Assembly: GCF_017795745.1 (NCBI RefSeq)
Contig: NZ_CP059067.1
Span: 1,612,001-1,676,000 of the forward strand
Source of the DNA: Rhizobacter sp. AJA081-3
GTDB taxonomy: Bacteria; Pseudomonadota; Gammaproteobacteria; Burkholderiales; Burkholderiaceae_C
Direction of reading: 5' to 3'
Length of the DNA stretch: 64,000 bases
Shown: positions 1 through 9,975 of the stretch, piece after piece
Position numbering within the stretch: position 1 is the first letter of the stretch
Layout of the letters: every line of letters begins with the position of its first letter
The notes under the pieces: generated by a model
Databases searched by the model: none
Seen by the model: only the letters and a program-made list of their open reading frames with translations
What the model was told of the DNA's origin: nothing
Program-made: the position numbers and the translations under genes

Positions 1-438
1 GCGCCGGTGCTCGACGAGGTGCTGCAGACGCTCGGCCCGGCGGCACAGGCCCGCGGGCTGTGGCTGCGGCTGGAGCCACGGCCCGACTGGCCGGCCGTGC
101 GCGCCGACCGCCGGGCGCTCCTGCAGATCCTCATCAACCTGACCGGCAACGCCATCAAGTTCACGCATGCCGGCGGCGTCACCCTGTCCGTGCGCGACGT
201 CGACGGCGGCATCGGCATCGAGGTGCGCGACACCGGTCCGGGCATCAGCACAGCCGATCGCGCGCGCCTGTTCGAGGCCTTCTCGCAAGTCGGCGATGTG
301 CAGGCACGCAGTGCCGAGGGCACGGGCCTCGGTCTGCACCTGTCGACCAAGCTGGCCGCGTTGATGGACGGGCGCATCGACGTCGAAAGCGAGGCAGGCC
401 GAGGCAGTTGCTTCACGCTGATCCTCGGGCGGAGCTGA
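1..438 (+). CDS. Sensor histidine kinase, C-terminal ATPase domain (5' truncated by window)
   Basis: Only the last 145 or so codons are inside the window; the reading frame is open from base 1. What is seen is a GHKL ATPase domain: an N box (LINLTGNAIKFTHAGG), a G1 box (VRDTGPGIS) and a G2 box (GTGLGLHLSTKLAA), followed by a short tail ending the protein. This is the catalytic half that uses ATP to phosphorylate a histidine in the missing dimerisation domain. The next gene, a tandem receiver protein, starts one base after the stop, so the two are very likely co-transcribed and partners. The protein has no receiver domain of its own after the ATPase. Sensor input domains cannot be judged. Confidence 0.9.
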   Translation, partial: APVLDEVLQTLGPAAQARGLWLRLEPRPDWPAVRADRRALLQILINLTGNAIKFTHAGGVTLSVRDVDGGIGIEVRDTGPGISTADRARLFEAFSQVGDVQARSAEGTGLGLHLSTKLAALMDGRIDVESEAGRGSCFTLILGRS

Positions 439-439
439 G

Positions 440-1267
440 ATGGCACGCATCCTGGTTGTCGAGGACAACCCCATCAATCTCGAGCTGATGACCTACCTGC
501 TGCGCGCCTGGGGGCATGAGACGATCAGCGCGACCGACGGGCAGGCCGGTCTCGAAGCCGCTCGCCGCGACAGGCCGGACCTGGTGGTGTGCGACATCCA
601 GATGCCCGGTCTGGATGGCTACGAAGTGGCGCGCGCGCTGAAGGCCGATGCGGCGCTGTCCAGCGTACCGCTGGTGGCCGTGACCGCGTTTGCGATGGTG
701 GGCGACCACGACCGCGCGCTGCGTGCCGGCTTCGACGGCCACTTCGCCAAGCCGATCGACCCGACGCAGTTCATGGCCGAACTGGCACGCTTTCTGCCCG
801 CGGGACAGGCGGCCCCTCGGCCGTCGCCGACGCCGCCGCAGGGCGAGGTGGCCATGCAGCGGCCGGTCCGCCCGGAACTGTTCGCCCCGGCACCGGGCTT
901 GGTGGTGCTGATGGTCGACGATACCGATGCCAACCTCGCCTTCAAGCTCAGCCTGCTGGAGCCGGCCGGCTACTCGGTGCTGACGGCCGGCGGCGGCGAC
1001 GAGGCGTTCGCGCTGGCACGCTCGCGGCGCGTCGATCTGATCCTGTCGGACGTGGTGATGCACGACGGCAGTGGTTTCGAACTGCTCGAGCGGGTGCGCT
1101 CGGACGCTGCGCTGCACGCCATGCCCTTCGTCTTTCTCACCGCCACGGCGCGAGACGACGCCTCGCGCGACCGCGGACTGGCCCTGGGCGCCGATGCCTA
1201 CCTGGTGCGGCCGATCGAGCCACAGAGCTTGCTCGCAGAGCTGCGCGAGCAACTGTCCGCCGGCTGA
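440..1267 (+). CDS. Response regulator with two receiver (REC) domains
   Basis: This 275-aa protein has two CheY-like receiver domains and no DNA-binding domain. REC1 (about residues 3-120) has the acidic pair E8/D9, the phospho-acceptor D52 in the CDIQMPG motif and a lysine in the FAKPID motif. REC2 (about residues 150-272) has the acidic pair in MVDDTD, an acceptor aspartate in LSDVVMHDG and ends with YLVRPIE, where the usual lysine is replaced by arginine. The domains are joined by a proline-rich linker. It sits one base after the kinase stop, so it is the likely phosphorylation target and may pass phosphate on or act through protein contacts. The K-to-R change in REC2 suggests altered signalling there, which is inference. 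Confidence 0.88.
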   Translation: MARILVVEDNPINLELMTYLLRAWGHETISATDGQAGLEAARRDRPDLVVCDIQMPGLDGYEVARALKADAALSSVPLVAVTAFAMVGDHDRALRAGFDGHFAKPIDPTQFMAELARFLPAGQAAPRPSPTPPQGEVAMQRPVRPELFAPAPGLVVLMVDDTDANLAFKLSLLEPAGYSVLTAGGGDEAFALARSRRVDLILSDVVMHDGSGFELLERVRSDAALHAMPFVFLTATARDDASRDRGLALGADAYLVRPIEPQSLLAELREQLSAG

Positions 1268-1350
1268 GCGCCAGGGCGCGCCCGCGGGCGGCGGCGCGGC
1301 GTCCGGGATAATCGCGGGATTCCCCGCATCCCCGGATCGTCGAGAACCCA

Positions 1351-3015
<1,665 letters not shown>

Positions 3016-3231
3016 CACGTCGGAGCACGACCCACCCCTCGACCCGGGGGCGCGCCGTGGCTTTTGGGTGCGCAGCCCCGTGATCGCGGGAGCTGCGCTG
3101 CCCCAGCGCGGCGCGGTGCTGCTTCAGAATCGGCGCGAACGCATTGCGATGCGCCGACACGACATGCACACCGTCCTTCCCTTTCCCTTCGAGCTCGGCA
3201 GGCCCGCTGTCGGCGCGGAGCGCGCCGCCCG

Positions 3232-4878
3232 ATGACGGCGCCGGGCTCGCCACTCCCGCCGGACCACCCGCTCGCGCGCTTCGAACCCCTGCGCCGTGCG
3301 GAGCGCATCCTGCTGCGTGCCTTCCGGCACGGCGACATCGCCCGCATCGGCCTGCGCCGGCCTGTCGAGGCCAGCGATGACGTGACGGTGCGCGCCGCCT
3401 TCCTCGCCGAACTCGCACTGCACGGCGCTGGCCGCGCACAGGGGCGGCGCATCCAGCTGCTCGGGGCCTGGGTGCTGGGCCGCCTCGACCTGGGCGAGTG
3501 CGAGGTGCCGAGCAGCCTGTGGTTCTTCCGCTGCGTGTTCGACACCACCCCCTTGTTCGATGGCGCGAGGGTGCGCGGCGCCCTGAGCTTTCCCGATTGC
3601 GAACTGCCCGGCCTGCTGGCCGAGCGCTGCCGCATCGCACAGGACCTGGCGCTCAATGCCGGTTGCAGCGTGGCCAGCGAGGTACGGCTGCAGCAGGCGC
3701 ACATCGGCGGCGACTTCAATGCGACGCGGCTGACGCTGTCCGGCGGCGAGAGCGCGATCCCCGGCCGGCGCAGCCTGCTGGCCGACGGGCTGCAGGTGGA
3801 GGGCGACGTGCGCCTGTCCGAAGGCTTCGACGCCTCGGGCGAAGTGCGCTTTGCGGGAGCCCGCGTCAGAGGCGACTTCATCGCCGGCCGTGCGCGAGTC
3901 AGCGGCCCGCTGGACACCGGCGGCGCCCGCCGCGCCGCGCTGGTGCTCGACCGCATCGAGGTTGGCGGCGACATGCGGCTGGACGAAGGCTTCGCGGCGG
4001 CCGGCCTGGTCAGCCTGCGGCGCGCGCAGATCGGCGGTGATCTCGACTGCACCTCGGCGGCCTTCGACCGGGTTGGCGACGCGGCCTGGGGCGATGGCAC
4101 CTCGCTGGTGCTCGACCGCGCCCGTATTGGTGGCACGCTGCGCCTGGGCCAGCTCGCCGCGCCACTGCTGGGTGCCTCGTTCGCCGGCACGCACGTGAAG
4201 GCGCTGGTCGACGACCTGTCCACCTGGGGCGAGCGGCTGGTGCTCGACGGCTTCAACTACTCGCGCTTCGGCGAAGGTGCGCCGCTGGATGCGCGCTTTC
4301 GCCTCGCCTGGCTGGAGCGCCAGCCGCCGTCGCACATCGACGGCGACTTCCGCATGCAGCCCTGGCGCCGTGCCATCCGCGTGCTGAGGCGCATGGGCCA
4401 TTCGGCGAGTGCGAACGACCTGGCGGTGCGGCGCGAGCAGCGGCTGCGCCGCATCGGGCGCATCGGCGAGGCTTTGCCCGGGGCACTGCGCTGGGCGGCG
4501 CGGGGTGCCCACCTGCTGTTCGGCGCACTGGCCGGCTACGGCTGGCGGCCACAGCGCCTGTTGGTCTGGTCGCTCGCCGTCTGGCTGTTCGGCGCGGCCC
4601 TGTTTGGGCTGGCCCATCAGGAAGGGGCATTGCTGCCGGTGGGCTCGCCGGCGCTGTCGCCCTTCAGTCCGCTGGGCTACACCTTGGACCTGATGCTGCC
4701 CCTGGTCGATCTCGGCGAGAAGCGCCACTGGCTGCCCGCGCCCGGAGCCGCGGCAGGCTTCGGCTGGAGCGACATCGCACGGCTGGCCGGCTGGGCCGTC
4801 ACGCTGTTCGGCTGGACTGTCGCGCTGCTCGCGATCGCCAGCCTGGCCGGCTGGGCCGACCGCGACCGCAAGCGCTGA
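3232..4878 (+). CDS. Predicted beta-helical repeat protein with C-terminal membrane segments
   Basis: This is a 548-aa protein whose function I do not recognise. After a helical N-terminus (about 1-80) there are about ten imperfect repeats of roughly 20-25 residues with patterns such as GxLxLxxxx, GDVRLSEGF and GGDLDCTSA (about 80-400), typical of a right-handed beta-helix or pentapeptide-like solenoid. Then comes a basic helical stretch (about 405-435), a membrane helix near 442-461, a segment containing FSPLGYTLDLMLPLVDLGE, and a second membrane helix near 514-540 ending in charged residues. The arrangement resembles some bacterial proteins loosely annotated as membrane-associated oxidoreductases or pentapeptide proteins, but no catalytic motif is visible. 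The ATG at 3232 is chosen because the frame upstream of it is not protein-like. It stands alone on its strand. Confidence 0.8.
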   Translation: MTAPGSPLPPDHPLARFEPLRRAERILLRAFRHGDIARIGLRRPVEASDDVTVRAAFLAELALHGAGRAQGRRIQLLGAWVLGRLDLGECEVPSSLWFFRCVFDTTPLFDGARVRGALSFPDCELPGLLAERCRIAQDLALNAGCSVASEVRLQQAHIGGDFNATRLTLSGGESAIPGRRSLLADGLQVEGDVRLSEGFDASGEVRFAGARVRGDFIAGRARVSGPLDTGGARRAALVLDRIEVGGDMRLDEGFAAAGLVSLRRAQIGGDLDCTSAAFDRVGDAAWGDGTSLVLDRARIGGTLRLGQLAAPLLGASFAGTHVKALVDDLSTWGERLVLDGFNYSRFGEGAPLDARFRLAWLERQPPSHIDGDFRMQPWRRAIRVLRRMGHSASANDLAVRREQRLRRIGRIGEALPGALRWAARGAHLLFGALAGYGWRPQRLLVWSLAVWLFGAALFGLAHQEGALLPVGSPALSPFSPLGYTLDLMLPLVDLGEKRHWLPAPGAAAGFGWSDIARLAGWAVTLFGWTVALLAIASLAGWADRDRKR

Positions 4879-5011
4879 GAATCCCGGCGCGGATCCGCCG
4901 CTCTTCACGGGGTTCCCTCACGGCACAAGGGGACTGCCCTGATCCTGCGGGCACGGCCCGTGCTGCAGAATCGTCCGCAAACTGCCTTCGTCGCGTGCGA
5001 CGCCGTCTCCC

Positions 5012-7687
5012 ATGTCCATGCCTTCCCGCCTTGCCGTGCTTGCCCTGCTGTCGTCGGCGCTGACCGGTTGTGCTTCGCTGAACCTGCCCCGCGCGGCAGC
5101 CGCTGCCCCGCCCAACGCCGCAGCTGCCAGCGGCCCGGGTGCTGCGGCATCCGCACCGGCACGGCCCGACCCCTCAGCGCCCAAGCCCTTCGCCGAGATC
5201 ATCAAGGGCGCCACGCAACAAGCCGGCTTCATTCCGGTGTGGCGCAAGGACGAGAAGGTCTGGCTGGAGATCCCCGCCGAACTGCTCGACAAGCCTTTCC
5301 TGCTGTCGGCCAACATCACGCAATCGATCGGCGAGCGCGGCCTGTATGGCAGCCAGATGGGCCCGTCGTGGCTGGCGAGTTTCCGCAAGGTGAACAACCA
5401 GGTGCAGCTGACTGCGATGAACACCGAGTACATCGCCAGCGGCACGGCCATGCAGGCCGCCGTCGCCCAGGGCTTCTCCGACAGCCTGCTCGGCGCCACC
5501 GCGGTGGCCAGTGCGCCGCACCCGGAGCGCAAGTCGCTGCTTGTCGACGCGGCATTCCTGCTCAGCGACCTGCCTGCGTACTCGACGCGTCTGGAGGCCG
5601 CCTTCCGCCTGCCGTACTCACTGGACCGAAGCAACTCGAGCATCGAGAAGACGCGCGTCACCGACGACCTGACGACGCTGAACCTGCGCATGCACTTCGC
5701 CACCGCGCGTCTGCCGGCGCCTCCGCTGGTGGCTCCGCCCGTGCCGGCTCCGGCGCCGCCCTCGACGCTGCCCGATGCGCGCAGCTTCTTCGTCGGCTAC
5801 GTCTACAGCTTCACCAAGCTGGCCGAGCAGCCGATGCCAGCGCGCCAGGCCGACCCGCGCGTGGGCCATTTCACCGACACCGTCACCGACCTCAGCAACG
5901 ACCTGCAGGTCAACCCGAAGCGTTTCATGGTCAACCGCTGGCGACTGGAGAAGGCCGACCCGGCAGCGGCGCTGTCGGAGCCGAAGCAGCCGATCGTGTT
6001 CTGGCTCGACAAGAACATTCCGCCGGTCTACCGGAAGTCGGTGACCGAAGGCGTGCTCGAGTGGAACAAGGCCTTCGAGCGCATCGGGTTCAAGAACGCC
6101 GTGGTGGTCAGGCAGCAGCCCGACGATGCCGACTGGGACACGCTCGACTCGCGCCATGCATCGATCCGCTGGTTCGTCGGCGCCGACGTGGGCTTCGCGC
6201 GCGGGCCGAGCCATTCCGACCCGCGCACCGGCGAGATCATCGATGCCGACATCGCGATGAGCGACGTGTTCGGCCGCGGCGCGCGCCGCTTCATCGTCGA
6301 GAACGTGGGCGCCCCGATGCGCCCCTTCGCCACGCCGATCGCCTTGCCGTGGTCGAAGGCGGCGGCGCAGGCCTGCGACTATGCCGACGCCGCGGCGGCG
6401 GAGATGAACTTCGCCCTGGACCTGCTCGATGCGCGCGGCGCCATCGCGCCGGACAGCCCCGAGGCGGAGGCGTTTGCGCAGTCCCGGATCCGCGACACGA
6501 TCATGCACGAGGTCGGTCACACACTGGGGCTGACGCACAACTTCAGGGCCTCGACCGTCTACACCCGCGCGCAGCTGCAGGACAAGGACTTCACCGAGAA
6601 GAACGGCATCTCCGGCTCGGTGATGGACTACAACGGCTACAACGTCGCGGCCGCCGGCGAGCGCCAGGCGAGCTTCAACAACACCACGCTCGGCCCCTAC
6701 GACTACTGGGCCATCGAGTACGCCTACAAGCCGATCGATGCGGCCGACGAGAAGCGCGAACTCGAACGCATCGCCGCGCGCAGCACCGAGCCGCTGCTGG
6801 CTTTCGCCAACGACCCCGATGCCGGCGGCGTGCCCGGCAACGACGGCCTGGACCCGATGGTCAACCGCTTCGACCTCGGCGACGAGCCACTGGCCTACTA
6901 TCGCAAGCGGCTGCAGCTCTCGCGCGAGCTCTGGCAGCGCGTGCAGGAGCGCAAGCCGCAGCCGGGCGACGACCCGACACGCCAGCGCCGCGTCCTGCTG
7001 TCGGGCTTCAACCCGCTCAACGACGCGGCCGTGCAGGTGGCCAAGTACGTCGGCGGCATGTACACCTCGCGCGATGCGCCGGGCGCGGGTGCGCAGGCCG
7101 CCTTCCGGCCGGTCGAGCCGGCCCGCCAGCGCGAGGCGCTGCAGTTCATGGTCGGCGGCCTGTTCTCGGCCGACAGCTTCCGCTTCCAGCCGCAGTTCCT
7201 GTCCGGCCTCGCGCCGGACTACCGCGAGTGGACCCGGCCGGCCGTCGTCAGCATCCCGGCGATGGTGCTGCAGCTGCAGGTGGCCGGGCTGGACCGGCTG
7301 CTCAGCCCCGGAACGGCCTCGCGGCTGCTCGACCTGCCGCTGTACGTGCCCGCCGCCGAGCGTCTCGGTCTGATCTCGCTGAACGAGGTCTACGGCACGC
7401 TGCAGTCGGCGGTGTGGAGCGAGCTGAAGAGCGGCGCCGAGATCGACCGGCTGCGCCGCAACCTGCAGCGCGAGCACCTGAAGCGTCTGCATGCACTGCT
7501 GGTGCGCGTGCAGTCGCCGCTGCCGGCGGATGCGCAGAGCCTGGTGCGCCTGAACGCGGTGGCGCTGCGCGACGACCTGCGCCGCGCCCTGGCCACGCGA
7601 AAGTGGTCGGTCGAGTCGCGTGCCCACCTGCAGGAGAGCCTGGGCCTGCTCGATCAGGCGCTGAACGCGTCGATGCTGCGCAACTGA
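5012..7687 (+). CDS. Zinc-dependent metalloprotease lipoprotein (DUF4953/DUF5117 type)
   Basis: The 891-aa protein begins with a lipoprotein signal peptide ending in the lipobox LTGC (Cys about 19), followed by an Ala/Pro-rich linker. The central metzincin-like zinc site HEVGHTLGLTH begins at H499 and gives three histidine ligands and a catalytic glutamate. The sequence after it (SVMDYN) supplies the Met-turn. The upstream segment AEIIKGATQQAGFIPVWRKDEKV and the long C-terminal helical part match the DUF5117-zinc protease-DUF4953 family. It probably acts on proteins in the periplasm or at the outer membrane; substrates are unknown. A second in-frame ATG lies at 5018, so the exact start is uncertain by two codons. 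It appears monocistronic. Confidence 0.9.
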   Translation: MSMPSRLAVLALLSSALTGCASLNLPRAAAAAPPNAAAASGPGAAASAPARPDPSAPKPFAEIIKGATQQAGFIPVWRKDEKVWLEIPAELLDKPFLLSANITQSIGERGLYGSQMGPSWLASFRKVNNQVQLTAMNTEYIASGTAMQAAVAQGFSDSLLGATAVASAPHPERKSLLVDAAFLLSDLPAYSTRLEAAFRLPYSLDRSNSSIEKTRVTDDLTTLNLRMHFATARLPAPPLVAPPVPAPAPPSTLPDARSFFVGYVYSFTKLAEQPMPARQADPRVGHFTDTVTDLSNDLQVNPKRFMVNRWRLEKADPAAALSEPKQPIVFWLDKNIPPVYRKSVTEGVLEWNKAFERIGFKNAVVVRQQPDDADWDTLDSRHASIRWFVGADVGFARGPSHSDPRTGEIIDADIAMSDVFGRGARRFIVENVGAPMRPFATPIALPWSKAAAQACDYADAAAAEMNFALDLLDARGAIAPDSPEAEAFAQSRIRDTIMHEVGHTLGLTHNFRASTVYTRAQLQDKDFTEKNGISGSVMDYNGYNVAAAGERQASFNNTTLGPYDYWAIEYAYKPIDAADEKRELERIAARSTEPLLAFANDPDAGGVPGNDGLDPMVNRFDLGDEPLAYYRKRLQLSRELWQRVQERKPQPGDDPTRQRRVLLSGFNPLNDAAVQVAKYVGGMYTSRDAPGAGAQAAFRPVEPARQREALQFMVGGLFSADSFRFQPQFLSGLAPDYREWTRPAVVSIPAMVLQLQVAGLDRLLSPGTASRLLDLPLYVPAAERLGLISLNEVYGTLQSAVWSELKSGAEIDRLRRNLQREHLKRLHALLVRVQSPLPADAQSLVRLNAVALRDDLRRALATRKWSVESRAHLQESLGLLDQALNASMLRN

Positions 7688-7786
7688 GGCCGGCCCGGCC
7701 GCCGTTCGCACCCGCTGCGGCGTGGCCCGTCGCACGGCGCCCCGCCGGGCATGGCGCGGCGGCGGCGGCAGCGCTATCGTGGCGCC

Positions 7787-8869
7787 ATGTCGGCCACCCT
7801 GGAACCCGCGAGCTCGCCCGAGCACGGCTTCAATCGATTCGTCGCGGCGCTGAGCCTGCGCGGCGTGCTGCTGGCGATGGTGCTGGCCAGCCTGGCCGCG
7901 GTGTTGCTGAACCCGATCTTCGTGACGCCCTTTCCGGTGCTGCTCGGGCGCATGCTGGTCATCGCGCTGCTCCTGCTGCTGGTGTTCACCGCGGCGGGTT
8001 TCTGGTCGGTGGGCTGGCTGCCGCGCTGGCTGGTGCAGGTGCTCGCGGTGGTGCTGGCGGCGCCGCTGGCCACCTACCTCGTCTACCTCCCGGCAGTGCA
8101 GGGGCAGGTGTTCGAGGTGCTGCGCCACGAGGGGCGACTGTCGGGCTTCGTGCTGATCACCGGCACCGTGCTGGTGGTGGCGCCGCTGCTGGCGCTGGGC
8201 GCGCTGTACCGCGAGCGTGACGCGCAGGCGCGCAGCCAGGCCCTGGGCTTCGCGCTGGAGCGCAGTCAGCTGGAGAAGCAGGCGCTCGACGCCCGGCTGA
8301 AGCTGCTGCATGCGCAGATCGAGCCTCACTTCCTGTTCAACACGCTGGCCAACGTGCAGGCGCTCGTCGAGTCCGGTTCGCCGCAGGCCAGCGCCGTTCT
8401 GAAGAGCCTGATCGCCTATCTTCGTGCGGCCATGCCGCGACTGGCCGACGAGCATGCCACGCTCGGCGACGAGCTGGCGCTGGTACGTGCCTACCTCGAG
8501 CTGATGCTGATGCGCATGCCGGATCGGCTGCAGTACACGATCGACATGCCTGGCGAGCTGCTGGGCCTGCGCTTCCCGGGCATGGCGCTGCTCACGCTGG
8601 TGGAGAACGCCATCCGCCACGGCATCGACCCGGCGGAGCAGGGCGGCCGCATCGAGCTGCGGGCCCGGCGCGACGGCAACGGCACGCTGACGCTGTGCGT
8701 GGCCGATACGGGTGCAGGCTTGCGCGAAGGTGCACCGCCCGGCACCGGGCTGGCCAACCTGCGCGAGCGCCTGGCGATGTTCTACGGGTCCGACGCGCGG
8801 CTGGAGATCGCGGAGAACGCACCGCGCGGCGTGGTCGTGACGCTGCACTGCCCGGGCGAGGCGAGCTGA
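7787..8869 (+). CDS. LytS/AlgZ-type sensor histidine kinase
   Basis: This 360-aa inner-membrane kinase has about four predicted transmembrane helices in residues 20-145 and no obvious periplasmic sensor domain. It has the His_kinase (PF06580) hallmark AQIEPHFLFNTLANVQ with the phospho-accepting H181, and a GHKL ATPase domain with an N box (LVENAIRHG) and glycine boxes (VADTGAGL, GTGLANLRERL). Family knowledge says such kinases signal to LytTR response regulators, and one follows with its ATG sharing the last base of this stop. The start at 7787 is preferred over a GTG-type start at 7751 because the preceding codons are arginine-rich read-through. The stimulus is unknown. Confidence 0.92.
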   Translation: MSATLEPASSPEHGFNRFVAALSLRGVLLAMVLASLAAVLLNPIFVTPFPVLLGRMLVIALLLLLVFTAAGFWSVGWLPRWLVQVLAVVLAAPLATYLVYLPAVQGQVFEVLRHEGRLSGFVLITGTVLVVAPLLALGALYRERDAQARSQALGFALERSQLEKQALDARLKLLHAQIEPHFLFNTLANVQALVESGSPQASAVLKSLIAYLRAAMPRLADEHATLGDELALVRAYLELMLMRMPDRLQYTIDMPGELLGLRFPGMALLTLVENAIRHGIDPAEQGGRIELRARRDGNGTLTLCVADTGAGLREGAPPGTGLANLRERLAMFYGSDARLEIAENAPRGVVVTLHCPGEAS

Positions 8870-9645
8870 TGGCCGCGCCCACCGCGCTGATCGCCGACGA
8901 TGAGCCGCTGTTGCGCGAGCGGCTGTGCACGCTGCTGCAGCGCTGCTGGCCCGAACTGGAGGTGGTGGCGCAGGCGCGCAACGGCCGCGAGGCAGTCGAG
9001 CTGTTCGACCAGCATGCGCCGCAGGTGGTGTTCCTCGACGTGCACATGCCCGGGCTGAATGGCATCGAGGCAGCGCGCTCGCTGGCGCGGCGTGCCCAAC
9101 TCGTGTTCGTCACCGCATTCGAGCAGTACGCGGTGCAGGCCTTCGAGCAGGGGGCGATCGACTACCTGGTCAAGCCCGTCGACGAGGCTCGGCTCGCCGA
9201 CACCGTGCAACGCCTGCGCCAGCAGCTGGCGCGGCCTGTGCCGGGGGCGCCGGCTGCGCTGGAGGAGGTGCTCGACGGCCTGTCGGCCGAGCTGAAGCGC
9301 CGTGCCGGTGCACCGGCCGCCTTCCTGCAATGGATCAAGGCCTCGGTCGGCCAGAGCGTGCGGCTGATCCCGGTCGAGCAGATCGCCTATCTGCGCGCCG
9401 ACGAGAAGTACACGCTGGTGGTCTGGGAGGGTGGCGAGGCGTTGATCCGCAAGACCATCCGCGAGCTTGCCGACGAACTCGACCCCTCACGTTTCGTGCA
9501 GACGCACCGCTCGGTGATCGTCAACCTGCACGAGGTGCTGCAGGTCACGCGCGGCGCCAACGAGACGGCGGAGGTGCAGCTCAAGGGGCGCCGCGAACTG
9601 CTGCCGGTGAGCCGCAGCTACCTGCACCTGTTCCGCCAGATGTAG
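8869..9645 (+). CDS. LytTR family response regulator
   Basis: A 258-aa transcription regulator with an N-terminal receiver domain (about 4-118; acidic pair in IADDEP, phospho-acceptor D57 in FLDVHMPG, lysine in YLVKPVD) and a C-terminal LytTR DNA-binding domain (about 155-258). The latter has the typical core IAYLRADEKYTLV, FVQTHRSVIVNL and a final LPVSRSY. Translation is coupled to the upstream LytS-like kinase (TGATG overlap), so the two form one two-component system. Its organisation is that of the AlgR/LytR class. The target genes cannot be read from this window. The stop lies three bases from the stop of the convergent small gene. Confidence 0.94.
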   Translation: MAAPTALIADDEPLLRERLCTLLQRCWPELEVVAQARNGREAVELFDQHAPQVVFLDVHMPGLNGIEAARSLARRAQLVFVTAFEQYAVQAFEQGAIDYLVKPVDEARLADTVQRLRQQLARPVPGAPAALEEVLDGLSAELKRRAGAPAAFLQWIKASVGQSVRLIPVEQIAYLRADEKYTLVVWEGGEALIRKTIRELADELDPSRFVQTHRSVIVNLHEVLQVTRGANETAEVQLKGRRELLPVSRSYLHLFRQM

Positions 9646-9647
9646 CG

Positions 9648-9857
9648 TCACTGCAGGCGGCGGGCGGTGGGCTCGGCCTGCGTCTCGTTCTGCGCCACCG
9701 GGCCGCTGGCGGCCTCGCGCTGGCCGGTGATGGTGACCGCCGGCAGCGTCACCACCGTCGTCGTGGTGCTGTCGTTGAACAGCGCGCTGCCGATCGCGAC
9801 GGTTCCGCCGGCCAGCAGGCAGAAGGTCAGCAGGGCGGAGAAGATTCGGTCGATCAT
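9648..9857 (-). CDS. Small single-pass membrane protein, unknown function
   Basis: This 69-aa ORF is preceded by a strong ribosome binding site (AAGGAG, six bases before the ATG), which is the main reason to accept it. Residues 5-25 form one hydrophobic helix (IFSALLTFCLLAGGTVAIGS), followed by a Thr/Val-rich stretch (TTTTVVTLPAVTITG) and a polar tail. The segment TLPAVTITG resembles short Burkholderiales membrane proteins of unknown role. It lies 118 bases downstream of the aminopeptidase gene on the same strand and is convergent with the LytTR regulator, with a two-base gap between stops. I can assign no function. Confidence 0.65.
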   Translation of the reverse strand: MIDRIFSALLTFCLLAGGTVAIGSALFNDSTTTTVVTLPAVTITGQREAASGPVAQNETQAEPTARRLQ

Positions 9858-9975
9858 GGTGGGCTCCTTCGGGTCACGACAACGTGTCGCGTTGAAGTGA
9901 ATGTAGGAGCCGGCCCGGCGCGGCGACAGCCGCTTGCGACGAACTGCGCTGTGGCGAGGATGAACTGCAGTGCGC

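Noticed and set aside
3139-3152. Small hairpin CGCAT-TGCG-ATGCG upstream of the beta-helix gene
   Set aside because: Too short and without T-run or protein-site features to call.
5618-8848. Open frame of over 1000 codons on the minus strand
   Set aside because: It lies opposite the metalloprotease and kinase genes; composition is Arg/Gln/His-rich with no domain, as expected for antisense of GC-rich codons.
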